A stretch of 64,000 nt of DNA from contig CAYTWH010000003.1 in assembly GCA_964442075.1 (NCBI GenBank), positions 87,249 to 151,248 of the forward strand, written 5' to 3'. The first letter of the stretch is position 1. The number at the start of each line of letters is the position of its first letter. The notes below the pieces were generated by a model. It had not been told where the DNA came from. It made no database searches and saw only the letters and a list, made by a program, of their open reading frames with translations. Position numbers and translations under genes: made by a program. Positions 26,266-33,888 of this stretch are shown piece by piece. This DNA is from CAYTAU01 sp964442075 (GTDB lineage: Bacteria > Bacteroidota > Bacteroidia > Bacteroidales > CAYTAU01).

Positions 26266-26784
26266 TTAAAATTGTATTTTAACAATACAGGAGTCAAATA
26301 ATTCTACATTATCAGATAAAATAGCTCTGAAATAAAATTTATAATATCCATCATCATTTAAGAAATCCTGATTACTTCTAAACGAATAACTTAAAAAAAA
26401 AAGCTCTTTTTCATATTGATACTCGAAAAATCTGAACAAATTGTTATTCTTTTTTATCGTGTCATTTCCAATATAAAAATCTTGATCAGAGGAAATGAAA
26501 AACTCATCTTCAAGTATTGTATTTACATAATTTATATCACCAACTCCTCCGGGTCTTGTAACATATGGAGGATCTACTGTAAAATCAGAAACAAATGTTA
26601 ATTCATATGTTAGAAACCTATTTTCAACTGAACGCGGATTATAAAGTTCACTTGGAAAAAATTCAACATCAGTAATAGTAAGGTCATAATCTTTTTTACA
26701 ACTTTGAAGACAAAAAACAAATAAAAAAGACAGTATTATTCGTTTTACCCTGAAATATTTTTTTATGACAGAAAAAAAAATCAT
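26266..26784 (-). CDS. Hypothetical lipoprotein
   Basis: The 172-residue product has a basic N-tail, a hydrophobic stretch and lipobox LQSC (residues about 26-29: FVFCLQSCKK), so it is an exported lipoprotein. The mature part is rich in aromatic and acidic residues and looks like one beta-sandwich; the closing strands FYFRAILSDNVELFDSC are Ig/Fn3-like. I do not recognise a family. It is followed after 4 bp by the 34-residue lipoprotein. The start could be an internal codon nearer the hydrophobic stretch, but no better ATG was found. Confidence 0.7.
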   Translation of the reverse strand: MIFFSVIKKYFRVKRIILSFLFVFCLQSCKKDYDLTITDVEFFPSELYNPRSVENRFLTYELTFVSDFTVDPPYVTRPGGVGDINYVNTILEDEFFISSDQDFYIGNDTIKKNNNLFRFFEYQYEKELFFLSYSFRSNQDFLNDDGYYKFYFRAILSDNVELFDSCIVKIQF

Positions 26785-26828
26785 TAATTACATTTTCTCC
26801 AATTCTCAATTAACAAAAATAATAAAAA

Positions 26829-26848
26829 AAAGGGGGAAACTCCCCTTT
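26829..26848 (-). terminator. Intrinsic terminator of the gene at 26874-27476
   Basis: AAAGGGG pairs with CCCCTTT around a 6-base loop, next to A/T runs on both sides. It lies downstream of the minus-strand hypothetical gene. Confidence 0.65.
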
Positions 26849-26873
26849 AATTTTAAATTTTAGGCATTTTTTA

Positions 26874-27476
26874 CTAAACCTTAATAGTAACAACATCGCT
26901 TTGTTGTCCTACTTCTGTATCGCCAATTATATAGTATGCAAAATACTGTGTGCCGTTTACCATAGGCTCGTTATCTACATAGGGGCTGTGTGTATCGGTT
27001 GCCAGATATGTAAAATCTTGCTCAATGGGGCGTTTGCGGTAAATGTTTACTCCGTTAAAATAGCTGTCTAAACCAAAACTAAATTCCCATCCGTGTGGTA
27101 CTTTTTGTGCATCTAATACTGGTTTTGCTTTGTCAATATCAATTTGTCTTTCTGCACCAATAATATCAAATTCTTTTCCTACTTCTTCGGTATAGTCGGA
27201 GCTTGCTTTTATAAGCTGTGCCATACTTCTGCAACAATCTACAAGTTTTTTACGGTCGGTCTGTGTTTTTTTAACTTGTGTGCGTTTTTGGTCAACTAAT
27301 TTTTTTTCTGCTTTAAGGTCGGCAGAGTAAATTGTAAGAAAAGCCAGCAAATTTTTAAGCTCTTCTTCATTAATGCCATAATGATTAACTTTTTCGCTGG
27401 CTGCTTCATGAAATTCTTCAGACCAGTTTTCTACTTCGTACTTGTCTCTTGGCATATAGTCGCTTCTTCTTCCCAT
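26874..27476 (-). CDS. Hypothetical protein with Fn3-like C-terminal domain
   Basis: The 200-residue protein has a helical N-terminal part (about 10-105, with QKRTQVKKTQTDRKKL) and a beta-rich C-terminal domain (about 120-200) with the look of a fibronectin type III fold (HGWEFSFGLDSYF..., YLATDTHSPYVD, QYFAYYIIGDTEVGQ). There is no signal peptide. The start MGRRSDYMPR resembles that of a scattered Bacteroidota hypothetical family; I do not know its function. Codons are visibly richer in G and C than in flanking genes. It is preceded by nine 21-bp tandem repeats (27540-27728) and followed by its own terminator, so it stands alone and looks accessory. Confidence 0.7.
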   Translation of the reverse strand: MGRRSDYMPRDKYEVENWSEEFHEAASEKVNHYGINEEELKNLLAFLTIYSADLKAEKKLVDQKRTQVKKTQTDRKKLVDCCRSMAQLIKASSDYTEEVGKEFDIIGAERQIDIDKAKPVLDAQKVPHGWEFSFGLDSYFNGVNIYRKRPIEQDFTYLATDTHSPYVDNEPMVNGTQYFAYYIIGDTEVGQQSDVVTIKV

Positions 27477-27539
27477 AATGTTTTAGTTTTAAAAGTTAAT
27501 ATTTATAATAATTTGTAAATTTTAAACATATTTTGTGCC

Positions 27540-27728
27540 TATTGGTAAGCAATAAGCAGGTATTGACAAGCAATAGGCGTGTATTGGTAACCGGTAGGCA
27601 TGTATTGCTAAGCAATAGGCGTGTATTGGTGACCAATACACATGTATTGATAACCGATAGGCGCGTATTGGTGACCGATACGTGCGTATTAATGACCGAT
27701 ACGCACCAATTAATGAGTAATTGGCATA
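27540..27728. repeat. Nine imperfect 21-bp tandem repeats
   Basis: Units begin TATTG or TATTA every 21 bp from 27540 (27561, 27582, 27603, 27624, 27645, 27666, 27687), with a last diverged unit at 27708. The typical form is TATTGGTAACCGATAGGCGTG. Many units contain a small dyad such as ATTGGT/ACCAAT. The array is 64 bp upstream of the hypothetical gene at 26874-27476. Because the period is a multiple of three, open frames run through it on both strands, but they encode only 7-residue repeats and are not credible genes. A (TA)n tract follows at about 27770-27790. The rest of 27477-27891 is featureless. Confidence 0.9.
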
Positions 27729-27891
27729 TATTTCTGTATTTTTTTTGTAAAAAGCTATTAAGCAGGTGATATATATATATATATATATACGCTGGCAAGA
27801 GTTTGCAGAGTATATATGTTTTTGTGCTGTTGCATATTTGTTTTAAAGATGTAAATATAATAAAAATAATTTAATCTGCAAACTTGTGGCT

Positions 27892-28605
27892 TTATTTTTT
27901 TTGTCTTTCTTTCTTCAAGCTATTCCCTTCAACAACAACAACAATTTCGCCCTTAATTACACTTTTGTTTTTGTAGTATTCAATTATTTCGGGCAGAGTG
28001 CCTCTTGTAGTTTCTTCTTAAATTTTGGTTAGCTCGCGAGAAACCGATGCTCTGCGTTTACTGCCAAAATATTCTGTAAATTCTTCAAGTGTTTTTATTA
28101 GTTTGTATGGCGATACGTAAAATATTATAGTGCGGGTTTCTTCTGCTAATATTGTTAAGCGTTTTTTTCTGCCTTTTTTTTGTGGTAAAAAACCTTCAAA
28201 ACAAAATTTGTCGTTTGGCAAACCCGATGCCACAAGTGCCGGAATAAAAGCAACTGCACCGGGCAAACATTCAACTTCAACACCTTGTTCTATACAATTT
28301 CTAACAAGCAAATATCCTGGGTCGGATATTGAAGGAGTTCCTGCATCGGAAACTAAAGCAAGGCTTTGTCCGTCTTTTATAATTTTTGTAAAGTGATCTA
28401 CAGATTTGTGTTCGTTAAATTTATGATGCGAAAAAGTTTTATTCTTAATATCGTAATGTTTTAATAATATTGAGGTTTTGCGGGTATCTTCGGCAAGAAT
28501 AATGTCAACCTGTTTTAAAATTTTTATAGCACGAAATGTAATATCTTCCAAATTGCCAATTGGTGTTGGTACTATGTATAGCTTGTTGGTGTTGTTATTT
28601 TTCAT
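27892..28605 (-). CDS. rsmI: 16S rRNA 2'-O-ribose C1402 methyltransferase with in-frame stop
   Basis: RsmI methylates the ribose of C1402 in 16S rRNA. From ATG 28605 the protein shows LYIVPTPIGNLEDITFRA, LAEDTRKT, SDAGTPSISDPG and the GAVAFIPALVASG region, all standard for the family. The frame is interrupted by TAA at 28018-28020, directly after SRELTKI, where relatives carry Tyr or Phe. Beyond it the same frame continues EETTRGTLPEIIEYYKNKS... to TAA at 27892-27894, giving the normal family length of about 237 codons. A partial copy at 52198-52509 has the identical stop. The gene either yields a 195-residue truncated protein, or is read through, or is a young pseudogene. It stands alone. 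Confidence 0.85.
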
Positions 28606-28626
28606 GTGTTTATGTTTTTATTAGTC

Positions 28627-28705
28627 CGTCATTGCGAACGAGGAACGAGTGTGGCAATCTCTTCGATATTAGCAGATTGCTTCGTCATACTTCCTCGCAA
28701 TGACG
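28627..28705. repeat. MITE/REP-like inverted repeat (CGTCATTGCGA...TCGCAATGACG)
   Basis: Perfect 11-bp arms at 28627-28637 and 28695-28705 flank an inner pair GCAATCT/AGATTGC (28655-28661 and 28674-28680 approx.). The GC-rich ATTGCGA type with GAGGAACGA spacers is a widely dispersed intergenic repeat in bacteria. It lies between rsmI and the T9SS amidase gene. Confidence 0.6.
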
Positions 28706-28759
28706 TTCATTTTTCGAATTTATTTTCTTAACTTAATGACACTACTTTAAAAGACGGGG

Positions 28760-31639
28760 CTACTGATTTTTCCGAATCTTCTGCACTAACTTTGTGCTAA
28801 CATTACTATCGGCAACTATTTTTATTAAATAAGTACCATTGCTTAAATTATTAAAGAAATTTTTAAACGATATAATTTCTCTATTGTTTACATTTTCAAG
28901 TTTAGTTTCAAACAATTTTCTGCCATAAATATCACAAATTTCAACTCTAACATCTTTAATGTTTTTATAAAATTTCATATCAATATTTTCGCTAAACGGA
29001 TTAGGAAAAATATTACAGATATTATCAGATACATCATTAATATTAATATCGGTAGAATTAACAACATGAATATAGTTGTTTAAAATTAAAGTATCATCAC
29101 TTTGCGTGATACTCTGGGCTATCAGGCTCACTGTGTAATACCCTACAGTATCGTATACATGCCACGGATTTTGGTCGGTTGATGTAGTGCCATCACCAAA
29201 GTTCCATAAATAACCATTGGCACCAACAGATGTATTAATAAAAATTGCAGAGCTATTTGGCATTACAAGCAAAGTATCGAAAGCATAGAAACTTGCAATA
29301 GGCGCATTTGTATAATTTTCCAGTAAAAGCTGACCGTTAGAAGTATCGGGAATGCTGTATAATCCTGCTCCGTTTATCGATTTCACAGTAAAATAATATG
29401 TGTCATTATAATTTAATGATAAGCCTGTACGGGTAATAATTGTGTTTAATCCGTTATTTGTCCAGTCAATAATGTTATTGCTGCCGGGAGTATCGCCAAT
29501 ACAATACCAGTATGCAACAATATCGGAATTTGGGTCGGCAGAACTTGTCCAGTTTGCCGATAATTGAGTGTTATTGTATGTGGTATCAATATCAGCACTT
29601 ATGCCATCATTTACTGCAACTATTGAAGGAGGTGTCCAGTCGATATTTGCATTTACACCTTCAAGAGCCGACCATTTATTATTACTATCAATAATAATTG
29701 ATTTTATTCTACACGATGGAGTACCCGGGTTTGTATTCTCATATCTAACTTCATTTGATGCTCCAATTGTAACAGTTTCAGAACTTGCACGATTTTTATA
29801 TACTTTAAAATCGTTATATAAAACATTGCAATTACCTGTTCGCAGCGATATTGAATTTCCTGTTGTAAATGGAGCCGGGTCTGTCCACGAAGAAACCAAA
29901 ATATCGTTTTGATATGCTTTTATTTCGCCAGTATTTGTATTTAAAATTATTTTATAATCGTACCATGTGTCTATATCAACATTGCAGTAATCATTAGTGT
30001 AAAGTGTAATGTTGTCGTTCTCTGCTTTATATATCTGACATTCGTTTTGATCAACTCTAAAATACACCATATAAGAATTATTTCTTTGTGTCATAATGGG
30101 GTCATCGCAAAAGAAATGAAAACCTGCCCGTTTGTTTGTGCCGCTTCCGCTTATATTCATACCAAAATGATACATGTAAATATTTCCCGATGTTTGCACA
30201 ACAGGAATATGTAAATTTGTATTACTGGAATCTTCATTTGTTTGATTAAGATAAGTGTTGTTTATGCTCCAGTCTCCCGAAGTATTTGTCCAATTGGGAT
30301 GAATATTATTATCAAAATTATCGTTAAAAAACCCATAATCGCTGTTTGCACGCCATTCTATACCATCAAAATCAAGTATTTGATAAAATGCAATATCTAA
30401 TCCTGCATCGGCTGTATCTAAAAAATTTGAAGTAAAATCATTTGTTTGCCAGTTTCCTGAAACATTAACATAGGTTACAGGTGTAGTTAAACAGGCATCA
30501 ATTACTGCTTTAGTTTCAGTTTGCATAGTTGGTAAAAGCGAATACATAACAACTCCCGGGCAGGCTGTTCCTCCAACATTTACATCTTTATGTCCGCAAA
30601 TTCTGTTTCTAACTTCAGTACCTCCGCTTTGCAGAGTTATTGGAGCAGATGTAGTTGGGTCATATCCTCTGGTATCAAACCACCAACCTAAAAATTCATA
30701 AAGTTTAGTTAACTGTGGTGTGGTTGGTGTTGTTACATCGGCGTTGCCCAAAAAATTCATCCCTATTGATTCATTATTAGAAGCACCTGCATGAGCTCCC
30801 CTAACATCTCGTCCTTCAATATCATCATTTTTTCTGCCTTGATAAATATTTCCGTATTTATCAATCAAATAGTTGTAGCCAATATCAGACCATCCAAGAG
30901 AATTTACATGATAATTCCAATAAGAACGCACTACTGCTGCTCCATCGGTATAAGTATCGGGCGAAGCACCATGATGCATAACAACATGAGTAGGATAAAT
31001 TGTTGTTGGCGTATAGCTTTGCGTTCCATACCAAGGTTCTAACCAAACAGAACGTGGAATTACATAAGGTAAAGCAGGACATCCATTTAATTTTGCACCT
31101 TTTTCAATTAAACCGTAATCAGCAGAACTAACAATATTCATAACATCAATTCTTAATTTATTGATATTTATATTTTCAGGTACAGATATTAAAATTTCAA
31201 TTTCGTTGTATGCGTTTGCATCGGGCGTAAACATTAAATCGCTCCAATATAAATTTGGACTATTTTCAAGTGGTAATGTTTCAAAATCTGCTGAATACCA
31301 TTCAGACCATTTAGTATTACCGGGTTTTTTAAGCCGATATTCAATCTGTAAATCAATACATTTAATATCGTTTCTTAAAATATCAATTCCTGCTCCAAAA
31401 CAAGTAAATTCTACAGGTGTAATAAATGAAAGCTTATATTTACCATTATTGTTTTTACTTAGTGTATTTTCCCAAATAATAATTGCCGACTGACATTTTC
31501 GTTTTTCAATATCATTAGAAATTTTTGTAGGTTGTGTTGAATATTTTTCTTTTGAAAAATCAAAATCTGTTTGACCTGACAGTTTCCCAAAAAATAAACT
31601 TATTAGAAAGAGCAATAATAAATGTTTTAATTTAATCAT
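28760..31639 (-). CDS. Secreted N-acetylmuramoyl-L-alanine amidase with T9SS type A sorting domain
   Basis: The 959-residue protein has a signal peptide (about 1-22, ending SGQT) and a PGRP/amidase_2 domain at about residues 190-370. Zinc-ligand motifs there include VVMHHGASPD, GYNYLIDKYGNIYQGR, GAHAGASNNESIG and CGHKDVNVGGTACPG. A laminin-G/concanavalin-like region follows (about 425-620), then an Fn3-like stretch and a PKD domain (about 780-860, GYLWNFGDGTTSTDQNPWH). The last 80 residues (IFPNPFSENIDMKFY... GTYLIKIVADSN) form a type A T9SS C-terminal domain. It should be secreted through type IX and cut peptidoglycan outside the cell. A -7 element lies at 31663-31670. Confidence 0.92.
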   Translation of the reverse strand: MIKLKHLLLLFLISLFFGKLSGQTDFDFSKEKYSTQPTKISNDIEKRKCQSAIIIWENTLSKNNNGKYKLSFITPVEFTCFGAGIDILRNDIKCIDLQIEYRLKKPGNTKWSEWYSADFETLPLENSPNLYWSDLMFTPDANAYNEIEILISVPENININKLRIDVMNIVSSADYGLIEKGAKLNGCPALPYVIPRSVWLEPWYGTQSYTPTTIYPTHVVMHHGASPDTYTDGAAVVRSYWNYHVNSLGWSDIGYNYLIDKYGNIYQGRKNDDIEGRDVRGAHAGASNNESIGMNFLGNADVTTPTTPQLTKLYEFLGWWFDTRGYDPTTSAPITLQSGGTEVRNRICGHKDVNVGGTACPGVVMYSLLPTMQTETKAVIDACLTTPVTYVNVSGNWQTNDFTSNFLDTADAGLDIAFYQILDFDGIEWRANSDYGFFNDNFDNNIHPNWTNTSGDWSINNTYLNQTNEDSSNTNLHIPVVQTSGNIYMYHFGMNISGSGTNKRAGFHFFCDDPIMTQRNNSYMVYFRVDQNECQIYKAENDNITLYTNDYCNVDIDTWYDYKIILNTNTGEIKAYQNDILVSSWTDPAPFTTGNSISLRTGNCNVLYNDFKVYKNRASSETVTIGASNEVRYENTNPGTPSCRIKSIIIDSNNKWSALEGVNANIDWTPPSIVAVNDGISADIDTTYNNTQLSANWTSSADPNSDIVAYWYCIGDTPGSNNIIDWTNNGLNTIITRTGLSLNYNDTYYFTVKSINGAGLYSIPDTSNGQLLLENYTNAPIASFYAFDTLLVMPNSSAIFINTSVGANGYLWNFGDGTTSTDQNPWHVYDTVGYYTVSLIAQSITQSDDTLILNNYIHVVNSTDININDVSDNICNIFPNPFSENIDMKFYKNIKDVRVEICDIYGRKLFETKLENVNNREIISFKNFFNNLSNGTYLIKIVADSNVSTKLVQKIRKNQ

Positions 31640-31662
31640 TTTATGTGTTTTTTATATTCACA

Positions 31663-31670
31663 CAAAATTA
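31663..31670 (-). promoter_or_regulatory. -7 element upstream of the T9SS amidase
   Basis: The minus strand reads TAATTTTG (TAnnTTTG), 23 bp before ATG 31639. Confidence 0.4.
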
Positions 31671-31689
31671 CAGAAAAAAGCCATTAAAC

Positions 31690-31728
31690 AAAAATTGACC
31701 TGTTTGTTAAATACACAGGTCAATTTTT
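31690..31728 (-). terminator. Strong terminator of the ECF sigma operon
   Basis: AAAAATTGACCTGT (31690-31703) pairs perfectly with ACAGGTCAATTTTT (31715-31728) around an 11-base loop and is followed by A/T runs. It lies downstream of the T9SS type B gene. Confidence 0.85.
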
Positions 31729-31752
31729 TAAAATGATTATGATGTTTGTGGG

Positions 31753-33255
31753 TTATCTGCTTAAATGAAAGAAATTTTTATATTGACATTGTTTTCCGCT
31801 TTTATCAATACCTTGAATAATATAATAATATACACCCGGTGTTGCATAGCCTCCATCAACAAGTTTTCCATCCCATCCTTTTTCAGAATCGTTCCATTCA
31901 AATAAAATTTGACCTGAACTATTTATAATATAGCCTTTAAAGTCATCTAACATTTTTGCTTTTGTAATAAAAACATCGTTAAGCCCATCACCGTTTGGAG
32001 TAAAAATATTTGCAGCTTTAAATTCTTCATCTTCTATTTTTATGTCCTCTGTTTCTGCTGAATCAACACAGCCCGGTATACTCGAAACAACTAATTTAAC
32101 AGAAAAAGAACCATGTGAAGTATAAATTTTTTCAGGGTTTTCATCTATTGATGAGGTTCCGTCACCAAAATACCATTTAAAAATTACATCATTATTTTCA
32201 TTATTATTTTCTCCATCAATTTTTGATGTATTTGAAAAATATATTGGCACATCAATATTTAAAGAAAGTTCCTGATGGTAAAACCCTGCTGTTACAATAC
32301 CACTGTCATTTACTGTTACAGAAACATTTTCTTCGCATTGCTGTTCGTCAACAATTTTCACATTATAAATTCCTGAAATTAGATTATAACGATACGATTC
32401 TGATGCTTCAGTTTCATCTTGCCAAAAATACCTATAAGTTCCACTTCCTTGAGGAAAAAGTTCAATTATCCCATTGTTATTTTTACAGGTTGCAGCAATT
32501 ACATGATAATTTAATTGCATATCTTTCGATTCTCTAAATTCAATAACAACAGTATCATTATCTGAATACTCTTCATTATTTTCTGTCCATATAAATTGAT
32601 ATTTGCCATAAGTTTTAACTTGTACTATAGAAATTGGATTTTTACAATTTGTAAAAATTGTATTTTCATTATCATTTGCTTTCCATGTTCCTGAACTTTT
32701 CTTATTGCTTAAAATTGCATGCAGATTACATTGTAAACCACATAATGTTATATCACTTCCTGCATTTGCTTTAGTAGAATTAAGAACATTGTTAGTGCTT
32801 GATTTTTCATCACTTGTTTCAATATTTGTTTTTATTTCAGAAATTTCAGTTTGAGCATCTACAATATTATATGAAATTTTATTTAAATCTTCTGTAACAA
32901 TTGTTTCATTCGCAATTATCTCATTGTTTATCTCTTGAGAATTATCATCAGATGATAAATGATTAATATTATTAGCTAGTAGTAAATTGTTGTTAGTATC
33001 ATTTTTTATAATGCCATTATTATTTGAATTGACAAGTGTAAATGCAACAATTCCGCTAATAATTACAACAGCAACAGCAGATAATATCCATTTGTTATTA
33101 TTAAAGAAATTATTTAAACCGCTATTACCCGGATTATCTTTAAATGTTTGTTTTAAATTATGAAATATATTTTCCGGTGGTACGACTTCATAATTTTGAA
33201 ATCTATTTTTTATGATTTCATCGAAATTTTGTTTAGATAACTTTTTCATATTCAT
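31753..33255 (-). CDS. Anti-sigma-like membrane protein with PKD and T9SS type B sorting domain
   Basis: The 500-residue protein has a cytoplasmic-type N-tail (1-52, KLSKQNFDEIIKNRFQNYEV, as in Bacteroidota anti-sigma proteins), one membrane helix (about 54-76, WILSAVAVVIISGIVAFTLV), a low-complexity Asn-rich linker, Ig-like segments, a PKD domain (about 315-405, FKWYFGDGTSSIDENPEK) and a gliding-motility-type C-terminal domain (about 413-500, ANIFTPNGDGLNDVF, GWDGKLVDGGYATPGVYYY) that marks T9SS type B cargo. There is no cleavable signal peptide. The gene overlaps the ECF sigma gene by 23 bp. The N-tail and pairing indicate control of that sigma factor; the sorting domain on such a protein is unusual. 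Confidence 0.85.
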   Translation of the reverse strand: MNMKKLSKQNFDEIIKNRFQNYEVVPPENIFHNLKQTFKDNPGNSGLNNFFNNNKWILSAVAVVIISGIVAFTLVNSNNNGIIKNDTNNNLLLANNINHLSSDDNSQEINNEIIANETIVTEDLNKISYNIVDAQTEISEIKTNIETSDEKSSTNNVLNSTKANAGSDITLCGLQCNLHAILSNKKSSGTWKANDNENTIFTNCKNPISIVQVKTYGKYQFIWTENNEEYSDNDTVVIEFRESKDMQLNYHVIAATCKNNNGIIELFPQGSGTYRYFWQDETEASESYRYNLISGIYNVKIVDEQQCEENVSVTVNDSGIVTAGFYHQELSLNIDVPIYFSNTSKIDGENNNENNDVIFKWYFGDGTSSIDENPEKIYTSHGSFSVKLVVSSIPGCVDSAETEDIKIEDEEFKAANIFTPNGDGLNDVFITKAKMLDDFKGYIINSSGQILFEWNDSEKGWDGKLVDGGYATPGVYYYIIQGIDKSGKQCQYKNFFHLSR

Positions 33256-33778
33256 CCTCCTTTAATTTGGCCATCAATGTTCTTCTGGCTTTTAATAGTT
33301 GAGATTTTGAAGTGCTTTCAGAAATGTTTAACATTTCTGCAATTTCAGTATGCTTATAACCTTCAACAACATGCATATTAAAGATTACACGATAACCATC
33401 CGGCATTTGTTGAATATGTTCGAGTAATTCCTGAGTTGACATATACGAAACGCCATTCTCATAGTCATTCTCTTTTGTAAATAATTCGTTTAATTCAACA
33501 ATAAAGCTACTTGCACTTTTCTTACGATAATAATTAATCGCAGTAGTCACCATAAGCCTTCTCATCCAACCATTTAAAGAACCTTCAGCCCTATAATCTT
33601 TCATTTTTTCCATTACACGAATAAATCCTTCGTGTAACAAATCTTCAGCATCATGAAAATTTCTTGCATAACGCAAGCAAACACCAAACATATTAGCCGA
33701 AAATCTATTATAAAGCTCCTCAAAAGCAATGCTGCTGTTTTTGAGACACTTATCAATAAGTTGTTTATCGTCTAACAT
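33233..33778 (-). CDS. ECF-family RNA polymerase sigma factor
   Basis: The 181-residue protein has sigma-70 region 2 (about 12-80, FEELYNRFSANMFGVCLRYARNFHDAEDLLHEGFIRV split across the usual helices) and region 4 (about 120-172, VIFNMHVVEGYKHTEIAEMLN with helix-turn-helix SESTSKSQLLKARRTL). There is no N-terminal extension. It overlaps by 23 bp with the membrane protein that probably restrains it, so the two are translationally coupled. No TAnnTTTG element was found upstream, which would fit autoregulation from its own promoter type. Confidence 0.92.
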   Translation of the reverse strand: MLDDKQLIDKCLKNSSIAFEELYNRFSANMFGVCLRYARNFHDAEDLLHEGFIRVMEKMKDYRAEGSLNGWMRRLMVTTAINYYRKKSASSFIVELNELFTKENDYENGVSYMSTQELLEHIQQMPDGYRVIFNMHVVEGYKHTEIAEMLNISESTSKSQLLKARRTLMAKLKEDEYEKVI

Positions 33779-33888
33779 ATTTTAATCTGTTTGTTATCTA
33801 TACGACAATATTTTTAGGTAAAACGTTGCCTGTGGTTTGAAAAAAAATTGTTTTTTTTATTTAATATCCAGTAAATATACAAAATAAA

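Noticed and set aside
27540..27728. CRISPR array
   Set aside because: The units are contiguous and only 21 bp long, with no unique spacers and no cas genes.
27496..27798. Open frames on both strands through the 21-bp array (7-residue repeats)
   Set aside because: They exist because the repeat period is divisible by three; composition is not protein-like, and the array is better explained as a non-coding leader.
28018..28020. Alternative genetic code with TAA as sense
   Set aside because: Many well-supported genes in the window end at TAA at the expected place, so a genome-wide reassignment is excluded; only local readthrough remains possible.
28018..28605. rsmI as an intact 195-residue gene
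   Set aside because: The frame continues with conserved family residues after the stop to a normal length, so it is an interrupted gene.
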